A stretch of DNA of 64,000 bases, taken from the NCBI RefSeq assembly GCF_000719705.1, contig NZ_JOHO01000011.1, positions 248,001 through 312,000 of the forward strand. Reading direction: 5' to 3'. The notes beneath the pieces are model-generated. The model was not told where the DNA came from. It saw only the letters and a list, made by a program, of their open reading frames with translations, and did no database searches. This document shows, one piece after another, positions 35,910 through 43,695 of the stretch (the stretch's first letter is position 1; each line of letters opens with the position of its first letter). Origin of the DNA: Streptomyces sp. NRRL S-350. Its GTDB lineage: Bacteria > Actinomycetota > Actinomycetes > Streptomycetales > Streptomycetaceae. A program made the position numbers and the translations under genes.

Positions 35910-36172
35910 GACGTCACCCCCGCCTGCTGCTCCTCCGCTTGCAGCCACCAGCGCGTCACCGTCCGGTCCGCGACGCCGATCCGCTCGGCGATCGCCGGCC
36001 CGGGCACGCCCGTCCGCGCCGCCTCCACCACGGCGTACCGCTGCTCCTCCTCGGACAACTCCGGGCACGGGCCGCGCATCGACAGCGCCCGCCGCACCGC
36101 GACCAGGTCGACGCCCCGGTGCCACGTCGCCCCCTCCGGGACCTCCCACCACATCGGCCGGCTGGCGCTCAC
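35900..36172 (-). CDS. HTH regulator, 90 aa
   Basis: GTG at 36172 overlaps the RusA stop (GTGA). Residues about 58-82 hold a classic HTH (GVPGPAIAERIGVADRTVTR) after a helical N-terminus (CPELSEEEQRYAVVEAARTG). Probably an element regulator or a packaging/recombination accessory. Confidence 0.6.
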   Translation of the reverse strand: MSASRPMWWEVPEGATWHRGVDLVAVRRALSMRGPCPELSEEEQRYAVVEAARTGVPGPAIAERIGVADRTVTRWWLQAEEQQAGVTSCG

Positions 36173-36762
36173 TGGCACACCCCGCCCGGCGTCAGCCGCC
36201 ACAGGCGGATCGTGCAGCCTGCGGTGTCCAGCACCCCGGGGACCGCCGGGTGGTCGGTGACGTACCGCTTCTCCAGCCGCACGTAGCCGACCAGCAGCGC
36301 GTCGTCCCGGTACACCTGAGCCGTCGTCAGCGCGTCCTCCGTGCTCCGCGCCAGCTTGCTGAGGTCAGGGGTGACGTCCGGCATGAGCGGCGCCGACGGG
36401 CGCAGCAGCTCCGAGTTCCGGCCGGTGCCGTAGTGCCCGCGCGGCCTCGGGAAGCTGAACACCATCTCGGCCAGCAGCGGCCCGGACAGCGTCACCAGGC
36501 CCGCCCGCCGCCGGGCGGCCGACGCCGTCCACGCCACCGCGTCCCGCCACGGCTTGACCTTTGCCGACGACTCGATCATCCGGCCGCCGCCCTTGTGCGT
36601 CTTCGAGCCCTGCGGCCCCGGCAGGCCGACCACGGCCACCTCGAAGACCGGCGCCCACGGCGGCGGCGTCGGCGCCCACAGCGCCGTCGGCGCGACCGGC
36701 GCGGCGGCCTCCTCCGTCGGCTGCCCGGTCACGTCGAACATCGGGATCGTGTCGATGCTCAC
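36169..36762 (-). CDS. RusA-like Holliday junction resolvase, 197 aa
   Basis: RusA enzymes cut Holliday junctions during phage recombination and DNA packaging. Seen here: the G.P.PQGSK start of the family at residues 48-54 and the acidic cluster DVTPDLSKLARSTEDALTTA with DD (residues about 129-154), matching the RusA DxxPDxDKLxRSxxDAL motif. A 40-residue Pro-rich N-terminal arm is extra. Start ATG at 36762 overlaps the upstream stop. It groups with the RecT, YqaJ and DnaQ-like genes upstream. Confidence 0.75.
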   Translation of the reverse strand: MSIDTIPMFDVTGQPTEEAAAPVAPTALWAPTPPPWAPVFEVAVVGLPGPQGSKTHKGGGRMIESSAKVKPWRDAVAWTASAARRRAGLVTLSGPLLAEMVFSFPRPRGHYGTGRNSELLRPSAPLMPDVTPDLSKLARSTEDALTTAQVYRDDALLVGYVRLEKRYVTDHPAVPGVLDTAGCTIRLWRLTPGGVCQ

Positions 36763-37652
36763 CGGCCGCCCTCCTCGCCGATCGCGGCCTGCGGGGCCTC
36801 CGCCAGCGGCATCACGGCCGCCGTCTCGGTGAGCGCCTGGCCGTCGCCGGCCGGGGGAACCACCGCCACCGGGATGACCGCCGCCGGGATCCCGCCGAGC
36901 ACCTCCACCACGGGCAGGACCGCCGTCGGGGCCTCCGACGCCGGGACCGGGGACAGGGCGTCGTCCACACGCCCGGTGCCCTTCTCGGCGACGACCGGCG
37001 GGGGGAGCAGCCGAATTCCCGTCAGGACGACGTCCTCCACCGAGCCCGGCAAGTTCGTCATCACCGCCAGCGGCCGACCGACCAGCTCCTCCGCCGTCAG
37101 CTCCGTTGCCACGAGGAGCTGGTCGAGCAGCACCGTCACCAGCTCCGGGCCGATCGCGTACACCATCACCTCGGCCGTGCGGGTCGTCGAGTCGACCGCG
37201 ACGACCGACGCCGCCGACTCGACCCGCTCCTCCTCCAGCGCCCGCAGGTAGACCGCGCCGAGCTCGGTCAGCTCCGGGTGCGACCCGACCATGCCGACGA
37301 ACCGGCGGGCGGCCAGCGCGAACACCTGCTCCTGCGACTCGACCGGGTCGCCGAGGTCAGCGACCAGGCGCAGCACCTCGACCTGGTCGTCCGGGAGCCG
37401 ACGCTCCTCGTCCAGGGCGAGCTGCGTCACCCGCAGCCGCCCGGCCCGCCACGCCGCGGTGCCCGGCGTCTCCTCGCTGCTGCACGGGCACCCGGCGACC
37501 GTGGCCCGGGTCTCCGGGGCGGCAGTGCACCCCAGGCACTCCAGGATGGTCGTCGCGCCCCGCGCGCACAGGGCCTCGGTGCAGCACTCGCAGTGCTCGC
37601 ACTCCTTCCGCGCGGGCCGAACGTACTCAGGACCGAACGTCTCCACGCTCAT
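36759..37652 (-). CDS. Cys-rich hypothetical protein, 297 aa
   Basis: Residues 18-55 hold many Cys residues (CEHCECCTEALCARGATTIL, then ECLGC, GCPC), probably metal-binding. The rest is strand-rich with Val/Pro repeats (PVVEVLGGIPAAVIPVAVVP). No recognised family. It lies inside the recombination operon, sharing 4-bp overlaps with both neighbours. Confidence 0.55.
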   Translation of the reverse strand: MSVETFGPEYVRPARKECEHCECCTEALCARGATTILECLGCTAAPETRATVAGCPCSSEETPGTAAWRAGRLRVTQLALDEERRLPDDQVEVLRLVADLGDPVESQEQVFALAARRFVGMVGSHPELTELGAVYLRALEEERVESAASVVAVDSTTRTAEVMVYAIGPELVTVLLDQLLVATELTAEELVGRPLAVMTNLPGSVEDVVLTGIRLLPPPVVAEKGTGRVDDALSPVPASEAPTAVLPVVEVLGGIPAAVIPVAVVPPAGDGQALTETAAVMPLAEAPQAAIGEEGGR

Positions 37653-37933
37653 CGCGCGCCTCCAGGGGTAGTGGTGTGCCCGCAGTCCCAGCAGCGCCGG
37701 GAGCCGTCCAGGCTCACCGCGTGCGCGGTCCGGCGCCCCTCGCGCGGGCAGTCGAAGAAGTCGGCCAGTTCGAGTTCGGCCTCCGGCAGCACCAGCACGC
37801 GGCCTCGCGCCCGCACCGGCACCGGCGCCATCCGCATCGCCCGGCGGGCAGGCAGCACCAGGACAGCCAGCAGGAACAGCACCGCGCCGACCGTCACCAT
37901 CCCGACGACGGCGAACGCCCCGGTGGCCGTCAT
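37649..37933 (-). CDS. small membrane protein with Cys pair, 94 aa
   Basis: ATG at 37933 overlaps the exonuclease stop. Residues about 5-29 form one membrane helix (GAFAVVGMVTVGAVLFLLAV). The C-terminal part has FDCPREGRR and CWDCGH, a probable zinc site. A small accessory of the operon; function unknown. Confidence 0.5.
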   Translation of the reverse strand: MTATGAFAVVGMVTVGAVLFLLAVLVLPARRAMRMAPVPVRARGRVLVLPEAELELADFFDCPREGRRTAHAVSLDGSRRCWDCGHTTTPGGAR

Positions 37934-38676
37934 GCCGCCACCCCCGCCGGGATCAGCGGCCACTCGGTGCGCACCGTGTCCGCCCGCCGACCGTCACCGT
38001 CCTGGCGCCGGAAGTACGACGCCAGGGACAGCGCCTGGGACCGCGCCCACCCGACCTGCATCTCGTGCAGCCGGTCCGGCTCGATCCGACCCAGCCACTG
38101 GTGCCGGTGGGCGAGTTGCAGCGTCACCTCGACCGCGGCCAGGGCGTCGGCGTCCGCGTGGTGCGCGCCGTGGTGCTGCACCTCGTAGTGGCGGCACAGC
38201 ATGCCCAGCGTGCGGGGGCCCGTCCGGTACGGGTCGACCTGCTTGTCCAGGACCCGCAGGTCCAGGATCAGCGGCCGGTACTCCCGCTCCGACAGCGGCA
38301 CAACGCCGTGCCGCCGGGCCTCCCGGTCCAGCAGCGACAGGTCGAACGGCGCGTTCATCGCCACCAGCGGCCGGCCGTCCTGCGCGCACTCGGCCAGCGC
38401 GGTGACGATCTCCTCCACGACCCGGGCGGCCGGATCGCCGGACTCCCGCGCGACCTCCGTCCGGATGCCGTGGATCGCCGATGCCTGCTCCGGGATCACC
38501 GCCCCGTCCAGGTCCGACAGCCAGGTGCGCGTCCTCACCGGCCCGCCCCCGCCGAGGTGCAGCACGCACCCCGTCACGATCCGGTCCGTCTCCACGTCCA
38601 CGCCGGTGCTCTCCAAGTCGAAACCAGCGAGCGGGCCGTTCGGCCATGGCCCCGGCGACTGCTTCTTCGTGGGCAA
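37930..38676 (-). CDS. DnaQ-like 3'-5' exonuclease, 248 aa
   Basis: TTG start at 38676 with GGAGGAG upstream. Exonuclease motifs of the DEDDh type: D20-x-E22 in GFDLESTG, D112 in NAPFDLSLL, and the HHADADALAA end with H172 and D177. Likely removes 3' ends during recombination or proof-reading. The last 20 residues contain RRADTVRTEW, derived from a TGTCCG-type repeat. It lies directly after RecT. Confidence 0.75.
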   Translation of the reverse strand: MPTKKQSPGPWPNGPLAGFDLESTGVDVETDRIVTGCVLHLGGGGPVRTRTWLSDLDGAVIPEQASAIHGIRTEVARESGDPAARVVEEIVTALAECAQDGRPLVAMNAPFDLSLLDREARRHGVVPLSEREYRPLILDLRVLDKQVDPYRTGPRTLGMLCRHYEVQHHGAHHADADALAAVEVTLQLAHRHQWLGRIEPDRLHEMQVGWARSQALSLASYFRRQDGDGRRADTVRTEWPLIPAGVAA

Positions 38677-38754
38677 CTCGTTCTCCTCCTCACGGTTGAC
38701 GCCCGAGCCCCGGGCCCGACGAGCGGGCCCGGGGCAGGCAGGGAAGGGGCTGGG

Positions 38755-39747
38755 TCAGCGGCGTGCGGGCTTCCGGCCGCCGCGCGGCCTCTTGGGCTTC
38801 GAGCGGCCCGGCTTCTTCGCCACCCACGGCGTCACCGGCACTGCCGGGACGTCCTGACCGGCCTCCGCCGCCGCGGCGGCCTGCTCGGCCTCGGCGACGA
38901 GCACCTGGTCCGCCCCGGTCGGCGCGTGGAGGATCTGCACCTGCCCGGCGTCACCGGCGTCCTCCGCCGCGGTGAGCATCCGCAGCTCCGGGCTGGTCGG
39001 CACGACCTTCGCCAGGCGGCGCAGCGCCGTCTTCGCCCACATGTCGTCGAAGTGCGTGTGCCAGAAGCTGTCCTTCGCGCCGTTCTCCTCGGCCCGCCGG
39101 TACGCCTCGCTGTACTCGTCGCGGACCGCCTCGGCCTCCTCGCGGTTCAGCACGACGACCTGCGACCGGGAGCCGTTGAGCATCCACGCGAAGGCGTAGG
39201 CCAGGACGACCGGGCCGCGCTTCGCCAGCGGCTCCTTGACCTCGGGCTTGTGCACCAGGTCGAGCGGGGACGGGGCGGTCGGCTCGAAGGCGAACTCGTC
39301 GTGCTCCCGCACGAACCCGACGTGCACCGACCCGACCCGGCCCGAGCGGTACATCAGGTCGATGTAGCCGCGGTACATCGGCACCCACACCGCCAACGGG
39401 CCGTCCGCCTTGAGCACCGAGTGCACGCCGTCCGGCACCAGGCCGAACTGAGCGGCCGTCAGCACCGACTGGAGCAGCGACGCCGGCGTGCACCGGGCCA
39501 GCCCCGGCAGCGCCGCCTTCACCGCCGCCAGGAACACGGCGGGCTCGATGCAGTCCGGCAGGGCCGCGGTGATGTCCTTGCGGTACCGCTCCAGCCAGCC
39601 CATCACCACGTCGGCGGCCTGGCCGCCGTCGGCCTGCTGCGCGGCGTGCAGCTCCTCCGCCGTGGCGCCCTCCACGACCTCGACCACGGGGGCCGGGACG
39701 GTGGGCGCGGTGGCCGCCTTCACGCGGTCCTTGAGGGACAGAGCCAT
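38755..39747 (-). CDS. recT: RecT-type single-strand annealing protein, 330 aa
   Basis: RecT proteins anneal complementary single strands and work with a partner 5'-3' exonuclease. Seen: the family core from PGLARCTPASLLQSVLTAAQ, QFGLVPDGVHSVLK, VWVPMYRGYIDLMYRSGRVG, the VLAYAFAWMLNGSR strand and WAKTALRRLAKVVPTSPELR near residues 215-285. C-terminal 60 residues are a basic, disordered tail. Start ATG at 39747; the exonuclease stop is 3 bp upstream. Confidence 0.85.
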   Translation of the reverse strand: MALSLKDRVKAATAPTVPAPVVEVVEGATAEELHAAQQADGGQAADVVMGWLERYRKDITAALPDCIEPAVFLAAVKAALPGLARCTPASLLQSVLTAAQFGLVPDGVHSVLKADGPLAVWVPMYRGYIDLMYRSGRVGSVHVGFVREHDEFAFEPTAPSPLDLVHKPEVKEPLAKRGPVVLAYAFAWMLNGSRSQVVVLNREEAEAVRDEYSEAYRRAEENGAKDSFWHTHFDDMWAKTALRRLAKVVPTSPELRMLTAAEDAGDAGQVQILHAPTGADQVLVAEAEQAAAAAEAGQDVPAVPVTPWVAKKPGRSKPKRPRGGRKPARR

Positions 39748-39749
39748 CG

Positions 39750-40829
39750 TCAGATCTCCTTCGTGGGGACGCGCAGCGTGCGGGCCCGGTAGGCGGCGTA
39801 CAGCTCGGGCTGCTCGACCTTGAGGCGGTCGACGTCCAGCTCTTCGACGGTGCGGACGTACTCCGCGGCGAGCTCCGGGTGCTCCTTGGCGAAGCGCGAC
39901 CCGGCGAAGGTGCCGTTGGCCTTCCACGTCCAGGCCACGGACTTGCCGACCTTCACGGTCTCGGCGGCGCCAGCCACCAGGCGCATCTCGTTCTCGACGG
40001 CCGCCAGCTCCGCGCCGAGGGCCTTCTCCTTCTCCTTGAGCTCCGCCCGGCGGGCCCGCAGAGCCTTCGCCTTGGCCATGTCGACCTCGGCGATGTCGTC
40101 CGGCTTCACCTTCCACAGGCGGCCCAGCAGGTTCTTCGTGTCCTCCAGGCCGTCCGGCGGCGGCGGGAAGCCCTCCACCACGTGCCGCTGGAACCAGCGC
40201 CCGCAGTGCTCGACGATGTCGCCGATCAGCTCCTGGTCGCGCTCCAGCCGGTGGTAGCGCAGCTTGTTGCCGCCGACCAGCGCCGCCACCCAGGCGTGCG
40301 ACCAGCCGCCGACGGCCATGTACCAGTACGACTGGAGAGCCGGGCCGTCGGGGACGCCGTCCTCCCAGTCGTCGATCTGGAACTCGGAGCGGTTCTTGCA
40401 CTCCAGCGGCGCGACGACCAGGCCGGTCGCCGGGTCGAGGACGTACCGGTCGACGTTCGCCCGCATCCACGAGTGCTCGACGTGGACCAGCGTCCCCGGT
40501 GGCATCCCGATCGGCAGCCCCGAGCGCTTCGCGAACAGCCGGGCGATGAAGTCTTCGATTTCGCGGCCGACTTCGGCGTACTCGGTGTCGACGTCGCCGG
40601 CCACCTTCCGGCCGTGCTTGGCCTCGAAGACCCGGCGCGGGCTGTTGTACTTCCCGGCCAGGCCGAGGATCGCGGCGACGTCGCTGCCGCCGATCCCGGA
40701 GCGGCGCACCGCGTGCCACTCCTCCTCGGGCGCGCCGTTCGGCAGCAGCAGGCGGGCGGTCGGAGCGTCCAGGCGCTCGACGGTCTCGCCGGCGAGGTTG
40801 AACAGCGGGGTCTCCAGGACGGCGGTCAT
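39750..40829 (-). CDS. YqaJ-family viral recombinase / lambda-exonuclease-like nuclease, 359 aa
   Basis: Acts on double-stranded ends to make 3' single strands for RecT. Seen: GIGGSDVAAILGL at residues 45-57 (the conserved Ser-Asp), Glu at about 90, D127 in ANVDRYVL, and LECKNR at 142-147 holding the E143..K145 catalytic pair. The helical C-terminal part (KALRARRAELKEKEKALGAE) may pair with RecT. Start ATG at 40829 just inside the upstream stop. Confidence 0.85.
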   Translation of the reverse strand: MTAVLETPLFNLAGETVERLDAPTARLLLPNGAPEEEWHAVRRSGIGGSDVAAILGLAGKYNSPRRVFEAKHGRKVAGDVDTEYAEVGREIEDFIARLFAKRSGLPIGMPPGTLVHVEHSWMRANVDRYVLDPATGLVVAPLECKNRSEFQIDDWEDGVPDGPALQSYWYMAVGGWSHAWVAALVGGNKLRYHRLERDQELIGDIVEHCGRWFQRHVVEGFPPPPDGLEDTKNLLGRLWKVKPDDIAEVDMAKAKALRARRAELKEKEKALGAELAAVENEMRLVAGAAETVKVGKSVAWTWKANGTFAGSRFAKEHPELAAEYVRTVEELDVDRLKVEQPELYAAYRARTLRVPTKEI

Positions 40830-41374
40830 CAGCCGATCACCTCGACCGGCCGGGACGGAGGCGCGACAGGCAGCGGCCGCAGCCGGGCCTCTCGCAGCAC
40901 CGCCGCGAACATGTCCACGTGGCCGCAACCGTTGGTCCAGGTGTCGACCCCGTACCAGGCGCCGTCCTCGCAGGTCCAGTTCGGCCTGACGGTGTCCCAG
41001 CCGCGCGGGCCGCCGCACTCGGCGCACGTCGCGGCGATCGTCACGGTGACGACCTCCAGGCCGACGTAGCCGCGGGTGCCGTCGCCGCGGTCGGCGACCC
41101 GGACGGTCATCCGGTCGGGCAGCGGCGCCACCGGCTCGCCGTGGCCGATGTACCGCACCCAGACCGACTCCTGGTCCCCGGCGGGGGCGGCGTACGCCTC
41201 CCAGGCACCGGCAGGCTGGTACGCCGGGTAGTTCGGGAGGCGGCCGGAGCTGATGTTCCGGGCGACGGACTTGGCGGTCAGGCTGCTCGGGAAGTTCCCG
41301 GCGAAGGTCCACTTGCCGGGCAGCGCCCGCGCGGCGGCCGCGGCGGCGGCGTGGTCGTTTCGGGTGCGTCCCAT
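40829..41374 (-). CDS. hypothetical protein with zinc-like Cys, 181 aa
   Basis: ATG at 41374 (MGRTRNDHAAAAAAARALPG). A short helical N-terminus, then strand-rich parts with CAECGG and a later Cys/His group (TNGCGHVDMF). May be an accessory of the recombination pair. No family recognised. Confidence 0.5.
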   Translation of the reverse strand: MGRTRNDHAAAAAAARALPGKWTFAGNFPSSLTAKSVARNISSGRLPNYPAYQPAGAWEAYAAPAGDQESVWVRYIGHGEPVAPLPDRMTVRVADRGDGTRGYVGLEVVTVTIAATCAECGGPRGWDTVRPNWTCEDGAWYGVDTWTNGCGHVDMFAAVLREARLRPLPVAPPSRPVEVIG

Positions 41375-41544
41375 CACCGGCCGCCCTTCCGGGTCTGGCG
41401 CGGCAGGGCGGAGAGGGCGGCCCGGGCGGGCTGCTGGGACGGGTGGCGCAGGGGCGCGCAGAGGCGGCAGCCCGCCGCCCGGTGCGCCGCGTGCGCCCCC
41501 TCGGGGTGGTCGTGGCTTCCCGAGTGATCTGTACTCTGGCTCAC
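41374..41544 (-). CDS. very small His/Cys-rich protein, 56 aa
   Basis: GTG at 41544 with GAGGAA upstream. His-rich (DHSGSHDHPEGAHAAHRAAG) with CRLC, a small metal-binding protein. Its stop overlaps the next start (TGATG). Confidence 0.45.
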   Translation of the reverse strand: MSQSTDHSGSHDHPEGAHAAHRAAGCRLCAPLRHPSQQPARAALSALPRQTRKGGR

Positions 41545-41624
41545 TGTTCCTCGATTCCGAGAGTTGAGGGACTGGTGACAGGGCTGCCTGTCGACCCGGC
41601 ACGGTCCGGGCGGCCCTGTTGCCG

Positions 41625-41936
41625 TCATCCGGCGTGGCGATTCCTGGCCCTGGAGGGGCGGAGGGCGCGGAGCCGGTCGGCGGAGGGGTTGTCGTCGGCC
41701 GGCGGCGCGACGACGGTCAAGTGCCGCACCTCGGCGGGGACTTCGACGGTGAACATCTCCTGCATCGCGCGGAGATCGCACTCGCAGAAGGAGATCGACC
41801 CGCCGACCTTCATGTGGGGCAATTTCTTGATCTGGTCGCGCAGGAAGCGGGCCTTGCACCGCAGCTTCGCGGCGGCCTCGTCGCAGTCGTACGCCTGCAC
41901 AACTACGCATGTGCAGTGCGGTCGTTGACGCCGCAT
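41625..41936 (-). CDS. hypothetical protein, 103 aa
   Basis: ATG at 41936 overlaps the XRE stop. CTCVVVQAYDCDEAAAKLRC, a Cys-containing N-terminus, a Lys/Leu middle and a basic Arg-rich C-terminus (RLRALRPSRARNRHAG). Beta-alpha fold likely. No family recognised. Confidence 0.5.
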   Translation of the reverse strand: MRRQRPHCTCVVVQAYDCDEAAAKLRCKARFLRDQIKKLPHMKVGGSISFCECDLRAMQEMFTVEVPAEVRHLTVVAPPADDNPSADRLRALRPSRARNRHAG

Positions 41937-42202
41937 CAGGACTTCGAGCCGTTCTGCGGAGCCGGTTTCTTGGCTTCCAGGACGACCATGGGGCAGCCCA
42001 GCGCGTCGGCCATGGCCTTGAGCCGGGGAGGGGTGGCGTTGCGGCGGCCGGCCTCGATGTCGCACATCAACTGCTCGGAGATCCCGAGCTGAGCCGCCAG
42101 CGCCCGCTTCGTCAGCCCGGCCTTCTCCCGGGCGTAGGTCACGGCCGCGGGGGCGTGGTTCATCGGGGCACCCCGTGGGCGCCGCTTCGACGGGTGATCC
42201 AT
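41936..42202 (-). CDS. XRE-family (Cro/CI-type) regulator, 88 aa
   Basis: Residues about 22-75 are a canonical XRE HTH: ...YAREKAGLTKRALAAQLGIS, then EQLMCDIEAGRRNATPPRLK and MADALGC. These repressors bind short palindromes between divergent genes. It faces another XRE-like gene across a repeat array, the arrangement of a temperate-phage switch, and begins the leftward early operon. Confidence 0.75.
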   Translation of the reverse strand: MDHPSKRRPRGAPMNHAPAAVTYAREKAGLTKRALAAQLGISEQLMCDIEAGRRNATPPRLKAMADALGCPMVVLEAKKPAPQNGSKS

Positions 42203-42210
42203 AGCTGCAC

Positions 42211-42340
42211 GCTAGCGCGTAGTAGCGCTAGTAGCAACTACTTCAAGTTAGTGGCGCTAGTCGGGGCGTGACTACGCCTTCGCGCGACACAAATGCGCCT
42301 TAGCGCCTAGCCCTAGTAGCGAAGTAGCGCGTAGTACTGC
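42211..42340. promoter_or_regulatory. operator array between divergent XRE genes
   Basis: 130 bp packed with related half-sites (GCTAGCGCGTAGTAGC, GCGCTAGTAGC, GGCGCTAGTC, TTAGCGCCTAG, AAGTAGCGCGTAGTAC) in both orientations. The repressor(s) at 41936 and 42354 are expected to bind here and to control the two promoters. A further site, GAGCTAGCGCGACTACGCC, lies inside the 42354 gene near 42622. Confidence 0.65.
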
Positions 42341-42353
42341 GAAACTGAGCTAC

Positions 42354-42818
42354 ATGGACATGAGCACGCGACCCGCCCCACCCCCGGAGGCCGCGGCCCT
42401 CAAGGCGGGGCTCAGCCGCTCCGGGCTGACGGCCAAACAGGCCGCGCTGGAGTCGGGCCTCAGCGACGCCAGATGGCGGCAGATCGTCAGCGGCTACCAG
42501 TCAGTTGGGGGCGTCCCCGTCCCCGTGAAAGCCCCGACGGAGACCCTCGCCCGGATGGCGCTCACCGTCGGCGTCACCCCGGACGAACTCCGGGAGGCCG
42601 GCCGCCACGACGCCGCCGACGAGCTAGCGCGACTACGCCCCGCGCGCCCCCAGGGCCCCGGCCTGGAAGCGACGCGCCCGACCATCAACGCCGTCGCCAC
42701 CCTGCTGGCCGGCCTCCCGCCAGAAGCTCAAGACGAGGTTCTGCGCCTCATCGGCAGGGAGGTACCCGACCGACCCGGGCAAGACAACGGTCGGGAGCAC
42801 TGGAAGCACACCGCCTGA
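42354..42818 (+). CDS. XRE-type HTH protein, 154 aa
   Basis: Residues about 14-80 hold an HTH of the XRE group (AALKAGLSRSGLTAKQAALE, then SGLSDARWRQIVSGYQ), with a TVGVTPDELREAGRHDAADE end helix. The C-terminal 60 residues (about 95-154) form a helical extension. Probably the second repressor of the switch, transcribed rightward. A related operator lies in its own coding region. Confidence 0.65.
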   Translation: MDMSTRPAPPPEAAALKAGLSRSGLTAKQAALESGLSDARWRQIVSGYQSVGGVPVPVKAPTETLARMALTVGVTPDELREAGRHDAADELARLRPARPQGPGLEATRPTINAVATLLAGLPPEAQDEVLRLIGREVPDRPGQDNGREHWKHTA

Positions 42819-42926
42819 GCGAAGGTCACGGAATGGTCACATTCTGTTTCTTCTCGTGAAAGTGCGCATATGCCGCGAGAAGGATTGGCCCCTCTTAAAG
42901 CACCCGAACGAACCAAAGGGGCCAAC

Positions 42927-43640
42927 GTGGTGCACCTGGCTGACGTCGTCCTGGCTGCAATCCTCGGGGCTGCCGTCCTCGCAATCGTCCTACTGGCCCG
43001 CTCGCACGCCCGTCACGCGAAGTTGATCAACGAGCTCCGCGCCGAGGTGACCGCCCAGAAGATCCTGGCGCTCACCTCGGCCGCCGCTCTCCCCGCAGCC
43101 ACCGCTGGAGGCGAGGGCGAGATCACCGAGCCCTGCACCTCCCGCGCCAAGGCCAAGGGCCACCTTGCGCTCGTCGCCCACGAAGCCGACGCCGCCCCCG
43201 CCGTGCCCCGCCACCGGCTCCGCGCGTCCTGGGCAGCCCGGCGCCGCGCCCTCACCGTCGGCGTCACCGCCGCGACCGTCCTCGTCGGCGGCACCGCCGC
43301 CGCCATCGTCACCACCGGCACCACCGGGCGCCCCGCCGACCCCTCCTCGGTCACCGTCCCGGCCGCCCCGCCCGCCCCCGGCAAGAAGAAGCAGCCGCCG
43401 ATGGACTCCCGCAGCACCGAGGCCGACGAGTGCGAGCACGACAAGCCCAGCACGCAGGTCCCCGAGGCCACGCCCGCACCCTCCATGTCCAGCGACAGCA
43501 GGCCCCGCCTGGCCGCGACCCGCGCCCACCAGGCGGACGGCCAGGTGCGCCACCCGAGGCTCCGCGCCGCCACGCCGGCCAGACAGACGCTCCGGGCCTC
43601 CGGAACCCTCCGTGCCCCGGCGCTCGGGCTCGCAAGCTGA
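42927..43640 (+). CDS. membrane protein with Pro/Ala-rich C-terminus, 237 aa
   Basis: GTG at 42927 with AAAGGGG upstream (an ATG at 42870 is an alternative). Residues about 5-25 (DVVLAAILGAAVLAIVLLAR) and about 107-130 (ALTVGVTAATVLVGGTAAAIV) are membrane segments; the rest is Pro/Ala/Lys-rich and probably extracellular. Similar unassigned proteins stand next to integrases in actinomycete elements. Confidence 0.5.
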   Translation: MVHLADVVLAAILGAAVLAIVLLARSHARHAKLINELRAEVTAQKILALTSAAALPAATAGGEGEITEPCTSRAKAKGHLALVAHEADAAPAVPRHRLRASWAARRRALTVGVTAATVLVGGTAAAIVTTGTTGRPADPSSVTVPAAPPAPGKKKQPPMDSRSTEADECEHDKPSTQVPEATPAPSMSSDSRPRLAATRAHQADGQVRHPRLRAATPARQTLRASGTLRAPALGLAS

Positions 43641-43654
43641 CGGCACCGCACGCA

Positions 43655-43689
43655 GAAGGGCCCCGGCGCGCACCGCGCCGGGGCCCTTC
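43655..43689. terminator. convergent hairpin terminator
   Basis: Arms GAAGGGCCCCGGCGCG and CGCGCCGGGGCCCTTC between the rightward gene ending 43640 and the leftward integrase ending 43696. Confidence 0.75.
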
Positions 43690-43695
43690 GCCCGC

